Assembly (NCBI GenBank): GCA_002399785.1
Contig: DHEH01000010.1
Coordinates: forward strand, 62,001-126,000
Direction of reading: 5' to 3'
Length of the DNA: 64,000 nt
Source of the DNA: Caryophanales bacterium UBA4855
Lineage (GTDB): Bacteria; Bacillota_I; Bacilli_A; RFN20; CAG-826
Shown: in pieces, positions 26,738 through 34,860 of the stretch
Position numbering within the stretch: position 1 is the first letter of the stretch
Layout: every line of letters begins with the position of its first letter
Notes under the pieces: model-generated
What the model saw: only the letters and a program-made list of their open reading frames with translations
Database searches by the model: none
What the model was told of the DNA's origin: nothing
Made by a program: the position numbers and the translations under genes

Positions 26738-28506
26738 ATGGATAAAATTAATATTAAAATCGAGGGTCTCCCTTATCAAGTAGATGCCGGTTTAACAATT
26801 CTTTAAGCAGCAAAACAATGTGGGTACGATATTCCTTCTCTATGTTCTTATAAAAAAGGTGAGTGTTCATTAGCTTCGTGCCGTGTTTGCCTTGTTGAAG
26901 TTAAAGGTGCTAGAAGTTTAGTTGCTTCTTGTGTTTATCCAGTTAACGAAGGCATGGAAATTATGATTTCTTCTCCAAAAGCAATTGCCGCAAGAAGAAC
27001 ATCTGTTGAATTATTATTGAGTAATCACAACAAAAATTGTCAACAATGTATTAAAAACGACGAATGTGAATTACTTTATGCTGCTAAGCAAGTTGGTGCA
27101 CGCGAAGGAATGTTTGTGGGTTCAAAATCAGAATCCTTTAAAGATGAAATAGCTCCTGGAATTGTAAGAGATACATCAAAATGTATTTTATGCGGACGTT
27201 GTGTTGTTAGATGCAAACAAGCCCACGGAATTTCAATTTTAGGTTTTGAAAAAAGAGGATTTAAAACAATTGTTGGTCCTGCCGGAAATCTTAGTTTTGC
27301 AAATTCACCATGTTTACAATGTGGTCAATGTGTTCTTGTTTGCCCAACTGGTGCTTTAGAAGAACATTCTGAAATTAGTAAAGTCGATCAAGCTTTTAAA
27401 AATGGAAAATATGTCATTGTTCAAACTGCTCCAGCAGTTAGAGCTGCCATTGCTGAAGAATTTGGTGCTAAAATTGGAACTGTTGCCACTGGGAAAATGG
27501 TGGCAGCTCTTCATAGATTAGGTTTTTATAGAGTTTTTGACACCAATTTTGGTGCTGATTTAACCATTATAGAAGAGGCTAACGAACTTCTTAACAGAAT
27601 TAAAGGAGAAGAAGCTTTACCTCAAATAACTTCTTGCTCTCCAGGTTGGATTAATTATTGTGAATTCTTTTATCCTCAATTATTACCATATGTTTCAAGT
27701 TGCAAATCGCCACATGAAATGATGGGAGCTATTATAAAATCATATTTTGCTAAAAAACATAATATTGATCCAAAAGATATATTTGTTGTTTCGATTATGC
27801 CATGTACAGCGAAAAAATACGAAAAACAAAGACCTCAAAATTCAGTTGATGGACTTCAAGATGTCGATGCAGTCTTAACTACACGTGAATTAGGTCGTTT
27901 AATTAAAAGAAGTGGTATCGTTTGGAATAAATTAAAAGATGAAGAATTCGATCAACATTTACTTGGAGAATATTCAGGTGCTGGCGCAATTTTCGGTGTT
28001 ACAGGCGGAGTTATGGAAGCTGCTTTTAGAACTGCTTATTTTGCTTTAGAAGGTAAAGAATATGAAAAAATCAACTTTACTGAAGTAAGAGGTTTAAAAG
28101 GTGTTAGAGAAGCAACTGTTCATATGGGTGGTATGGATGTCAAAGTTGCTATGGCAAGTGGTATGAGTTATGCTAAACCATTGCTTTATCAAATTGATAC
28201 CGGAACATCACCATATACCTTTATCGAAATTATGTTTTGTCCTGGTGGATGTGTTAACGGTGGAAGTCAACCATTCGTTAAAACTGTTTTCTTACCAAAT
28301 GAAGACGACGATATCTTAGAAACTTATGTCCAAAGAGAGCGAATGTCTTATATAGTGAAGACGAAAGACAAGTTATACGTCAATCACACAATAATCCTGA
28401 TATACAAAAATTATATAAAGAGTTCCTTGGTGAGCCATGTGGCGAAAAAGCTCACAAATTACTTCATACAACTTTTGTTAAAGACAGGCAAAGATACAAA
28501 GAATAA
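26738..28506 (+). pseudogene. hydA: [FeFe]-hydrogenase catalytic subunit, broken by a nonsense codon and a frameshift
   Basis: Full extent of the H-cluster subunit (HydA/HndD). It starts at ATG 26738 behind AAGGAGG and reads MDKINIKIEGLPYQ...LTIL, then TAA at 26804-26806, then continues in frame with AAKQCGYDIPSLC, the normal 2Fe-2S domain; homologs have Glu (GAA) at this place. His-Cys4 cluster, two 4Fe-4S sites and the H-cluster cysteines follow (about C300 in TSCSPGW, C356 in MPCTAKK, C501 and C505 in FCPGGCVNGG). Near 28331-28337 one base is missing in an A run, and the true tail (KRANVLYSEDERQ ... to RQRYKE-stop at 28506) lies in another frame. Confidence 0.88.
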
Positions 28507-28546
28507 ATTAATAAATAGAGGGAAATTTAACCCTCTATTTATTTAA
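26954..28546 (+). CDS. Longest surviving open frame of hydA
   Basis: An internal ATG opens a 530-codon frame that lacks the N-terminal 2Fe-2S domain and ends in about 68 out-of-frame residues after the frameshift. It has no ribosome site at its ATG. An automatic annotation would call this a hydrogenase; I regard it as part of the hydA pseudogene. If translated, it would keep the H-cluster domain and the 4Fe-4S sites but have an altered C-terminus. Confidence 0.6.
   Translation: MEIMISSPKAIAARRTSVELLLSNHNKNCQQCIKNDECELLYAAKQVGAREGMFVGSKSESFKDEIAPGIVRDTSKCILCGRCVVRCKQAHGISILGFEKRGFKTIVGPAGNLSFANSPCLQCGQCVLVCPTGALEEHSEISKVDQAFKNGKYVIVQTAPAVRAAIAEEFGAKIGTVATGKMVAALHRLGFYRVFDTNFGADLTIIEEANELLNRIKGEEALPQITSCSPGWINYCEFFYPQLLPYVSSCKSPHEMMGAIIKSYFAKKHNIDPKDIFVVSIMPCTAKKYEKQRPQNSVDGLQDVDAVLTTRELGRLIKRSGIVWNKLKDEEFDQHLLGEYSGAGAIFGVTGGVMEAAFRTAYFALEGKEYEKINFTEVRGLKGVREATVHMGGMDVKVAMASGMSYAKPLLYQIDTGTSPYTFIEIMFCPGGCVNGGSQPFVKTVFLPNEDDDILETYVQRERMSYIVKTKDKLYVNHTIILIYKNYIKSSLVSHVAKKLTNYFIQLLLKTGKDTKNKLINRGKFNPLFI
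28510..28543 (+). terminator. Terminator-like hairpin after hydA
   Basis: A 13-bp perfect stem (AATAAATAGAGGG / CCCTCTATTTATT) with an 8-nt loop, starting right after the true hydA stop at 28506. Its position supports 28506, not 28546, as the ancestral end of the gene. Confidence 0.8.
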
Positions 28547-28591
28547 TGATTTTATCGATATAAACTTATATAATAATAAAAAGGAGTTTTT

Positions 28592-29227
28592 ATGAACTAC
28601 AATAAATTTATTGATAATACTTTATTAAAAGCTGATACTACCAAAGCGGAAATCAAGGCATTATGCGAAGAGTCGAAAAAATTTGATTTCAAATCATGTT
28701 GTGTTAATCCAGATATGATTGGCTGGACAAACGAATGCTTAAAAGGAAGCGATGTTCTCACTTGTGTCGTTATCGGTTTCCCATTAGGAAGCATGACTAC
28801 AGATGCTAAAGTTTTTGAAGCGAGCGATGCAATCAAAAAAGGTGCTGATGAAGTTGATATGGTCATTAATATAAGCGAATTAAAAGATCACAACGATAAA
28901 TATGTCGAAAACGAAATTCGCGAAATTAAAAAAGCTTGTGGTGATCACACTTTAAAAGTAATTATTGAGTGCTGTTTATTAACAGATGATGAAAAAATTA
29001 GAGCTTGTTTAGCGGCTAAAGCTGCTGGTGCTGATTTTGTAAAAACATCAACTGGATTCTCAAAATGGGGAGCAAAAGTTGAAGATGTTGCTTTAATGCG
29101 CAAAACTGTTGGTCCAGTTATGGGAGTTAAAGCTGCCGGTGGAGTAAGAACACATGAAGAGATGGTTGAGATGATTGAAGCGGGAGCAACAAGAATCGGA
29201 ACAAGTAGTGGCGCTAAATTAATGTAA
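28592..29227 (+). CDS. deoC: Deoxyribose-phosphate aldolase
   Basis: Cleaves 2-deoxyribose-5-phosphate to glyceraldehyde-3-phosphate and acetaldehyde in nucleoside breakdown. The 211-residue TIM barrel has the Schiff-base lysine in FVKTSTGF, the second active-site lysine in VKAAGGVRT, and the usual VIGFPLG and EVDMVINIS strands. It starts with an AAGGAG site and ends at a terminator. It works with deoB (60 kb) and cdd (31 kb), also in this window. Confidence 0.97.
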   Translation: MNYNKFIDNTLLKADTTKAEIKALCEESKKFDFKSCCVNPDMIGWTNECLKGSDVLTCVVIGFPLGSMTTDAKVFEASDAIKKGADEVDMVINISELKDHNDKYVENEIREIKKACGDHTLKVIIECCLLTDDEKIRACLAAKAAGADFVKTSTGFSKWGAKVEDVALMRKTVGPVMGVKAAGGVRTHEEMVEMIEAGATRIGTSSGAKLM

Positions 29228-29233
29228 TTATTC

Positions 29234-29265
29234 AAAACCAAGTATTTCAAAGTACATGGTTTTTT
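29234..29265 (+). terminator. Rho-independent terminator after deoC
   Basis: AAAACCA-GTA pairs with TAC-TGGTTTT around one mismatch, followed by a run of T. Confidence 0.8.
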
Positions 29266-29367
29266 ATATGTTTTTTACTTGTATTTATCGAAGAAATACA
29301 ATATTTATTGCTTTGCATTTATATTTATAGTATTATAAGAAAGCGATTTCGGAAGGTGGTGAGAAAA

Positions 29368-29541
29368 ATGTCAAAAGTAGTAATTAGAGACGGTGAAACA
29401 CTTGATGAAGCTTTAAGAAGATTTAAAAGACAAGTCAATAAAGCTGGAACCATCCAAGAATGCCGCAAAAGAGAATGCTTCTATAAGAAAAATCTTAAAA
29501 GAAAAATGAAATCTGAAGCAGCAAGAAAGAAATATAGATAA
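29368..29541 (+). CDS. rpsU: 30S ribosomal protein S21
   Basis: 57 residues starting MSKVVIRDGETLDEALRRFKR, very basic at the C-terminus (KRKMKSEAARKKYR). The start at 29368 is chosen because it follows an AAGGTGG site and matches the family N-terminus; upstream in-frame codons are leader sequence. It is flanked by terminators on both sides, so it is a single-gene transcript. Confidence 0.97.
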   Translation: MSKVVIRDGETLDEALRRFKRQVNKAGTIQECRKRECFYKKNLKRKMKSEAARKKYR

Positions 29542-29552
29542 ATTTCAAAAAT

Positions 29553-29590
29553 AAAAGGACAATTGTAAAAATTGTTCTTTTTTTATTTTT
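29553..29590 (+). terminator. Rho-independent terminator after rpsU
   Basis: An AAAGgACAATT / AATTGTtCTTT stem followed by a long T run. Confidence 0.8.
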
Positions 29591-29616
29591 TCTTCTTAAT
29601 TTTTGAACTTAATAGA

Positions 29617-29628
29617 CATCTTGTATGT
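29617..29628 (+). promoter_or_regulatory. Conserved 12-bp element upstream of the C39 membrane protein (copy B)
   Basis: CATCTTGTATGT, identical to the copies before comEA and the gene at 57947. From 29591 on, the flank TTCTTCTTAATTTTT..ACTT.ATAGA matches the minus-strand copy at 57966-57993 at nearly every base. Because the match covers about 40 bp ending just before the predicted transcription start, a promoter for a special sigma factor or an activator site is likely. Confidence 0.6.
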
Positions 29629-29631
29629 GAA

Positions 29632-29683
29632 GGGCAAGAAAAATCTAATAATTATCCCCCACCAAAGTTGGATCTTCTTGCCC
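29632..29683 (+). promoter_or_regulatory. Structured 5' leader of the C39 membrane protein gene
   Basis: GGGCAAGAA (29632-29640) pairs perfectly with TTCTTGCCC (29675-29683), and the enclosed sequence can form an inner helix around CCAAAGTTGG. It starts 3 nt after the conserved element, so it may sit at the very 5' end of the mRNA. The ribosome site (AAAGGAG) lies outside it. No T run follows, so it is not a terminator. Confidence 0.6.
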
Positions 29684-29704
29684 TGAAACATAAAGGAGTC
29701 TTAT

Positions 29705-30895
29705 ATGTCTTATTTCATCAAACAAATTATGAGTAAAGATTGCGGTTTTTCATGTCTAAAAATGTTGTTAGCAACAAAACAAAAAAATGAAAATTATCTT
29801 TTTTTAGATCAGGATGTCCAAGATAAACCATATTCTTACGAAAAATTAATAAGTATAGCTAAAAATGAAGGTTGCACATTAAAAGCTTATAAAGTTGTCG
29901 ATAAAAAAGAGGTTTTTGAATCTAAAAATTTTCCAATAATGGTCACTTTTTCAAATAATAATACACTTCATATGGTTCTTCTTAAGAAAATAAACAAGAA
30001 AACAGTTGAAATAAACGATCCGGCAAAAGGAGAGTTGACCATTACAAGGGAAGAATTTATCGAACGTTTTAATGGTGAATTTCTAGAATGTGAAGAAATT
30101 GAAAAAAGAAAGTATAAAGCAAGAAAATTTCAATATATAAAAACAAAGCATATATGGCTAGCTTTATCTTTAGAACTTTTAAGTTTTGTTTTACTTATCA
30201 CAGGGTTATATTTCAGTAGCGAAACAAATATAATTATCCCAATATTATTATTTATAGGTTTTATTTTAACCAGTTTTATATATCGCAAAATTTTAGTTTT
30301 AGGAATGAAAGATTTCGACAAAAACGTAATTGAACCGTGTTATTTTCGAAGGAAAAAAGATTCAAAATCTACATTATTTAATATGGTTTCGTTCAAAAAA
30401 ACATATTTTGTATTACCTATCGAATTATTATCTAGTTCATTAATTTTAATATTTGGAAGTGTTTTACTTGCTCTTAACAGCATGTTAAATCTTATTAATG
30501 TATTAGTAATAATAATGTGTGAAATATTGTTTTATATCTTATTTAATAAAAAAATAAATGCCAAAAAAGCAAAAATTCAAGAGAAAGAAGAGGTTTTAAG
30601 TAAAAATAACGATGAAGAAATTACTAAAAAGGCTATGGAAGAGGCGACAAATGAAGTCTATTCAATATCTAATTACTATGACTCCAAAAAATATATTACA
30701 GTTTTTCTTATTTTAATAATGACGCTTTTAAATATGTATATAGTTGATAAAATAAGTTTAAATTTTTTAATATTCCATTTTTTCTTTTATTCTTATTTAG
30801 ATGAGTCAATTTCAAAAATAATAGATTTTTTAGATTCGTTCGACGAATACAAATATTATAAATGTCTTTATCTAAATTACTGTAAAGAAGAATAG
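29705..30895 (+). CDS. C39 peptidase domain membrane protein without ABC ATPase
   Basis: 396 residues. The N-terminal ~140 residues are a C39 cysteine peptidase, as found in bacteriocin and pheromone exporters (ComA/PCAT): Cys13 in SKDCGFSCLKML, His89 in TLHMVLL and Asp105 in INDPAKGE form an intact triad. About six membrane helices follow (two pairs around 150-270, and a last pair after 325) with a charged stretch between, but there is no ATP-binding domain, which normally fills the last 250 residues. Start with AAAGGAG. Family of the first domain is certain; the role of the whole (cleaving a peptide signal?) is inference. It shares its upstream element with comEA. Confidence 0.75.
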   Translation: MSYFIKQIMSKDCGFSCLKMLLATKQKNENYLFLDQDVQDKPYSYEKLISIAKNEGCTLKAYKVVDKKEVFESKNFPIMVTFSNNNTLHMVLLKKINKKTVEINDPAKGELTITREEFIERFNGEFLECEEIEKRKYKARKFQYIKTKHIWLALSLELLSFVLLITGLYFSSETNIIIPILLFIGFILTSFIYRKILVLGMKDFDKNVIEPCYFRRKKDSKSTLFNMVSFKKTYFVLPIELLSSSLILIFGSVLLALNSMLNLINVLVIIMCEILFYILFNKKINAKKAKIQEKEEVLSKNNDEEITKKAMEEATNEVYSISNYYDSKKYITVFLILIMTLLNMYIVDKISLNFLIFHFFFYSYLDESISKIIDFLDSFDEYKYYKCLYLNYCKEE

Positions 30896-30944
30896 TGTAT
30901 AACAAATTACATATTTATTTTTAAATGATTATTCCTAAATATGA

Positions 30945-30950
30945 TATAAT
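30945..30950 (+). promoter_or_regulatory. -10 box for ybeY, leaderless-type
   Basis: TATAAT ends 9 nt before the ybeY ATG, with no Shine-Dalgarno sequence between. Confidence 0.55.
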
Positions 30951-30959
30951 TATGAAACG

Positions 30960-31421
30960 ATGGAATTCTCATTCAATAACGAAACAAATAACACTCTGGA
31001 AGAATATTCTGAACTTTATGAAAAATTGTTTTTAAAGACCTTAAAAACACTTAATTTAAGTTCTGAATATATTGTTAGTGTTACCATAGTTTCTAAAGAA
31101 GAAATACATCGAATTAATCGAGAATATCGACACATAGATCGTCCAACTGATGTAATCAGTTTTGCGTTTCTTGATGACAAAAAAGAAATTGTCAAAGGTG
31201 GAGATATTCCAATCGATTTAGGGGAAATTTACATTTGCTATGATGTTGCTGAAGAAAATGCAAAAAAATACGGAAATACACTAAAACGAGAATTATGTTT
31301 TCTTAGTGTACATGGATATTTGCATCTATTAGGATATGATCATATAACAAAAGAAGATGAAACCATTATGTTTGGTCTTCAAGATGTGATACTTCCTCCA
31401 AATAAGGAGATCATTTTATGA
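30960..31421 (+). CDS. ybeY: Endoribonuclease YbeY
   Basis: Zinc-dependent RNase needed for 16S rRNA 3' maturation and ribosome quality control. 153 residues with the invariant HGYLHLLGYDH metal motif and the upstream RPTDVISF strand. First gene of the ybeY-cdd-era-recO run, overlapping cdd by 4 nt; it begins directly behind a -10 box. Confidence 0.96.
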   Translation: MEFSFNNETNNTLEEYSELYEKLFLKTLKTLNLSSEYIVSVTIVSKEEIHRINREYRHIDRPTDVISFAFLDDKKEIVKGGDIPIDLGEIYICYDVAEENAKKYGNTLKRELCFLSVHGYLHLLGYDHITKEDETIMFGLQDVILPPNKEIIL

Positions 31422-31816
31422 TTAAAGAAGAATTAATGGCTCAGGCCAAAGAAGCTATGGATTATTCGTATTCACCATACTCAAAATTTAAAGTTGGTGC
31501 GGCTTTATTAACAAAAGATGGAAAAATATTTTTAGGAGCCAATATTGAAAATGCATCATACGGTTTATCGATGTGTGGCGAAAGAAATGCAATATATAAT
31601 GCTTACTGTCATGGTGTCGAATACGATGACATTGAAGCTCTAGCTATCATTGGTGATACAGAAAAACCTGTTTCTCCTTGTGGCGCTTGCAGACAAGTTT
31701 TTAGCGAATTATTACCAAAGAATACAAGAATATACCTTGGCAACTTAGAAGGTGACATAAAAGAAACAACTGTTTCAGAATTGTTACCATATTCATTTTC
31801 TGGTGAAGATTTATAA
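31418..31816 (+). CDS. cdd: Cytidine deaminase
   Basis: Converts (deoxy)cytidine to (deoxy)uridine in pyrimidine salvage. 132 residues with the zinc site CGERNA (Cys, catalytic Glu) and PCGACRQV, and the substrate motif YSPYSKFKVGAAL and ENASYG. The start has an AAGGAG site inside the end of ybeY. The ybeY-cdd-era order is common in Firmicutes. Confidence 0.97.
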   Translation: MIKEELMAQAKEAMDYSYSPYSKFKVGAALLTKDGKIFLGANIENASYGLSMCGERNAIYNAYCHGVEYDDIEALAIIGDTEKPVSPCGACRQVFSELLPKNTRIYLGNLEGDIKETTVSELLPYSFSGEDL

Positions 31817-31817
31817 T

Positions 31818-32693
31818 ATGAAGAGCGGATTTGTAAGTATTATTGGCAAACCAAACGTTGGAAAATCAACATTAATTAATGATATTGTTGGTTCAAAAAT
31901 ATCAATTGTTACTCCAAAAGGCCAAACAACACGAAATTCAATTACAGGAATCTATAATGATGAAGAATCACAAATAGTGTTTTTTGACACTCCAGGGATT
32001 CATAAGCCTTTCAACGAATTAGGAATAGCTTTAGATAAAATATCTTATAGTACAATTAGGGATTGTGATATTGCCCTATTAGTAGTGGATGCTGGGCGTG
32101 AATACGATGAGAGTGATGCATTCTTATGCGAAAAATTAAAATTTGATTGCAAACTTATCGTTGTATTTAATAAAATCGACACAACACGTATCGAACTCAT
32201 TACTTCAATTAAAGAAAAATATAACACATTATTTCCAGATGCTTTAACATGTGAAATTTGCGCAAAAGATGGATTTGGTGTCACAGATTTAATAAAATTA
32301 ATTAAAGAAAATCTAGAAGAAGGTCCTGCTTATTATGATGTTACTCAAATAACCGATCGTGACTTATCATTTAGGGTTCAAGAAATTATTCGTGAAAAAT
32401 TATTGATACTTTTAGATAAAGAAGTACCACACGGTGTTTTAGTTTTGACTGAAAAAATTGCAAAAGAAAGTGGTCGCTTATCAATATATTGCAAAATCAT
32501 TTGTGAGAAAGAAAGCCAAAAAGGAATAATAATTGGCAAAGGCGGAAAGATGATTAAAAAGATTGGTACGTATTCCCGTCAAGATATAGAAAAAATGCTA
32601 GGTCAACATATAAATCTTGAATTAGTGGTGCAAGTAGTTGAAAATTGGCGTAATTCTAGTAGATTTTTAGTAAAAGCAGGTTATAAAATTTAA
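31818..32693 (+). CDS. era: GTPase Era
   Basis: Ribosome-assembly GTPase that binds the 3' end of 16S rRNA. ATG 31818 is chosen over an in-frame GTG at 31803, because it leads directly into GFVSIIGKPNVGKST (G1). Also seen: DTPGIHKPFNELG (G3), FNKID (G4), and the C-terminal KH domain with GIIIGKGGKMIKKIG. 291 residues. It lies 1 nt after cdd and is followed at once by recO. Confidence 0.97.
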   Translation: MKSGFVSIIGKPNVGKSTLINDIVGSKISIVTPKGQTTRNSITGIYNDEESQIVFFDTPGIHKPFNELGIALDKISYSTIRDCDIALLVVDAGREYDESDAFLCEKLKFDCKLIVVFNKIDTTRIELITSIKEKYNTLFPDALTCEICAKDGFGVTDLIKLIKENLEEGPAYYDVTQITDRDLSFRVQEIIREKLLILLDKEVPHGVLVLTEKIAKESGRLSIYCKIICEKESQKGIIIGKGGKMIKKIGTYSRQDIEKMLGQHINLELVVQVVENWRNSSRFLVKAGYKI

Positions 32694-33410
32694 ATGGAAC
32701 AATTTGTTGGTTTAATAATTTCAGTCAACAAATATAAAGATAATAATGGCGTTATAAATATCTTAACCGAAAATGGAATAGTTTCTATTTTGGGACGAGG
32801 TATTTATAAAGATGACAATAAAAATCATATCTTTACTAATAAATTTATTTATGCTAATTTTGATGTTTACAAAGGAAAAGTTGGTGGATATAAATTAAGA
32901 ACCGCAAAAATAATCAAATTCTATCCATCCGCTATAGAATCTTACGAATACCTTTTGGCATTAGATTATTTAAGCGAAGTAGTTTACAAAACAATTGACG
33001 ACGTATTAGCTGATGAAGATTTAGATTTTAAAAGCAAGTTATTACATACAGTCATTAAAACATTAGATTACATGATTGAAACAAGAAGAATTTATGCTTC
33101 TTTATCTTATTTTTCTTCTACATTAATTAAAGAATTAGGGATTAAACCTAATCTAAACAAATTAGAAAATATTGAAAGTCAAACATATTCTTTTTTAAAC
33201 GGAAGTATTGTTGCTAATACCAAAAAAGAAAATAACGATATTGTTTTATCAAAAGAAAATATAAATTGTATAAATATGTATTTATGTTGCGATAATATCG
33301 ATGAAATTTTAATCGGTGAAACTAACTCTAAATTTGTTTTTATCTTTTTTAATAGACAAATTGAGAGTTCTTTTTCGATTAAATTAAACTCTTTGAATTT
33401 AATCTTGTAA
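32694..33410 (+). CDS. recO: DNA repair protein RecO (divergent)
   Basis: Loads RecA on SSB-coated single-stranded DNA together with RecR. 238 residues with an N-terminal OB fold (FVGLIISVNKYKDNNGVINILTENG) and a helical C-terminal domain. The four-cysteine zinc finger of many RecO proteins is missing; only a CC pair is seen near residue 200. Identity rests on the N-terminus and on the era-recO-glyQS position. It starts right after the era stop. Confidence 0.87.
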   Translation: MEQFVGLIISVNKYKDNNGVINILTENGIVSILGRGIYKDDNKNHIFTNKFIYANFDVYKGKVGGYKLRTAKIIKFYPSAIESYEYLLALDYLSEVVYKTIDDVLADEDLDFKSKLLHTVIKTLDYMIETRRIYASLSYFSSTLIKELGIKPNLNKLENIESQTYSFLNGSIVANTKKENNDIVLSKENINCINMYLCCDNIDEILIGETNSKFVFIFFNRQIESSFSIKLNSLNLIL

Positions 33411-33426
33411 GTACACTTATAATAGT

Positions 33427-33454
33427 TTGACAAAATATAGTTTTGACCTATAAT
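33427..33454 (+). promoter_or_regulatory. Promoter of the glyQS-dnaG-sigma operon
   Basis: TTGACA (33427-33432), a 16-bp spacer and TATAAT (33449-33454), 26 nt before the ATG at 33481. Consensus boxes suggest strong expression. No T-box leader is present. Confidence 0.85.
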
Positions 33455-33480
33455 CAAAGAGTATTTGAATGGAGATTTTT

Positions 33481-34860
33481 ATGGAATTTAAAAATAAATT
33501 TGAAACAGTTGCTACACACCTACAAACAACTGGGTATGTTTTTCAAGGATCACAAATATATGGTGGCCTAAGTAACACTTGGGATTACGGCCCTTTAGGA
33601 AGCGAATTAAAAAACAACATTAGACAATTATGGCTTAAAAAATATGTTCATGAATCACCTTATAACGTTGCTATTGATTCAGCAATATTGATGAATTCTA
33701 GAGTTTGGCAAGCAACAGGTCATGTCACAACATTCAATGACCCTTTAATTGATTGTAAAGCATGTAAAAGTAGATTTAGAGCTGATGAATTGATCGAGCA
33801 ACAATATAAAGATGCTGACGTCAACGGAATGAGTCAAGATGACATGAATAATTTTATGCATGACCATAAATTGGTTTGTCCTACTTGTGGAAAAAGTGAT
33901 TTTACAGATATTAGACAATTCAATATGATGTTTAAAACTCACATCGGTGTTACTGATGATAATAAAAGTGAAGTTTATTTAAGACCAGAAACAGCTCAAG
34001 GTGTTTTTGTTAATTTTAAAAATGTTCAAAGATCAACAAGAAAAAAAATACCTTTTGGAATCTGTAATACAGGTAAAGTTTTTAGAAACGAAATTACTCC
34101 AGGTAATTTTACTTTTAGAACTAGAGAATTTGAACAAATGGAATTAGAATTTTTCTGTAAACCAGGTACCGATTTAGATTGGCAAAAATACTGGAAAGAT
34201 TTTTCTTTAAAATTTATCGAAACTTTAGGTATTAAACCAGAAAATTTAAGATATAGAGATCACGAACCAGAAGAATTAGCTTTTTATTCTAAAGCTACTA
34301 CAGATATTGAGTATAAGTTTAGCTTTGGTTGGGGAGAAATTATGGGTGTCGCTGATCGTACTGATTACGATCTAAATAGACACGCAAAGTTTTCTGGAGA
34401 ACCTCTCGATTATTTAGATCCTGATACTAACGAAAAATATGTTCCTTATTGTATCGAACCAAGTATTGGGTTAGATAGAATGTTTTTGATGATTGTAAAT
34501 GATGCATATGATGAAGAAACTTTACCAAATGGAGAAGTGAGAAAAGTAATGCATCTTCAACCATTTTTAGCACCATATAAGGCTGCAATTTTACCTTTAA
34601 GTAAACAACTTAGTTCACAAGCTGAGAAAATTTATCAAGATTTAGCACCTTATATTACGTTAAGTTACGATGTCACCGGATCAATCGGTAAAAGATACAG
34701 AAGAAACGATGAAATCGGAACACCATTCTGTGTTACAGTTGATTTTGATACGCAAAATGATAATTGCGTTACAGTTAGAGAAAGAGACTCTATGACACAA
34801 GAAAGGATCAATATCTCCGCATTAAAAGACTATTTAATGGAGAAATGTTTTTATAAATAG
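33481..34860 (+). CDS. glyQS: Glycyl-tRNA synthetase (single-chain, alpha2 type)
   Basis: Charges tRNA-Gly. 459 residues of the eukaryote/archaeal-like dimeric class: SNTWDYGPLGSELKNNI, a zinc-like CKACKSRFRA...CPTCGKSDF insertion, motif 2 PFGICNTGKVFRNEITPGNF TFRTREFEQ and motif 3 EPSIGLDRMF. ATG 33481 is used because GGAG lies 6 nt before it; the ATG at 33469 overlaps that site. The stop overlaps the dnaG GTG start by one base. Confidence 0.97.
   Translation: MEFKNKFETVATHLQTTGYVFQGSQIYGGLSNTWDYGPLGSELKNNIRQLWLKKYVHESPYNVAIDSAILMNSRVWQATGHVTTFNDPLIDCKACKSRFRADELIEQQYKDADVNGMSQDDMNNFMHDHKLVCPTCGKSDFTDIRQFNMMFKTHIGVTDDNKSEVYLRPETAQGVFVNFKNVQRSTRKKIPFGICNTGKVFRNEITPGNFTFRTREFEQMELEFFCKPGTDLDWQKYWKDFSLKFIETLGIKPENLRYRDHEPEELAFYSKATTDIEYKFSFGWGEIMGVADRTDYDLNRHAKFSGEPLDYLDPDTNEKYVPYCIEPSIGLDRMFLMIVNDAYDEETLPNGEVRKVMHLQPFLAPYKAAILPLSKQLSSQAEKIYQDLAPYITLSYDVTGSIGKRYRRNDEIGTPFCVTVDFDTQNDNCVTVRERDSMTQERINISALKDYLMEKCFYK

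Noticed and set aside
26484..26806. TAA recoded as Glu in the hydrogenase genes
   Set aside because: TAA ends many other genes here in the normal way, and a frameshift lies in the same operon, so gene decay (or assembly error) is the simpler reading.
28349..28546. Novel C-terminal domain of HydA
   Set aside because: These residues are out of frame; the other frame encodes the normal hydrogenase tail ending at 28506.
33411..33480. T-box riboswitch before glyQS
   Set aside because: The leader is only about 20 nt and has no T-box sequence or specifier stem.
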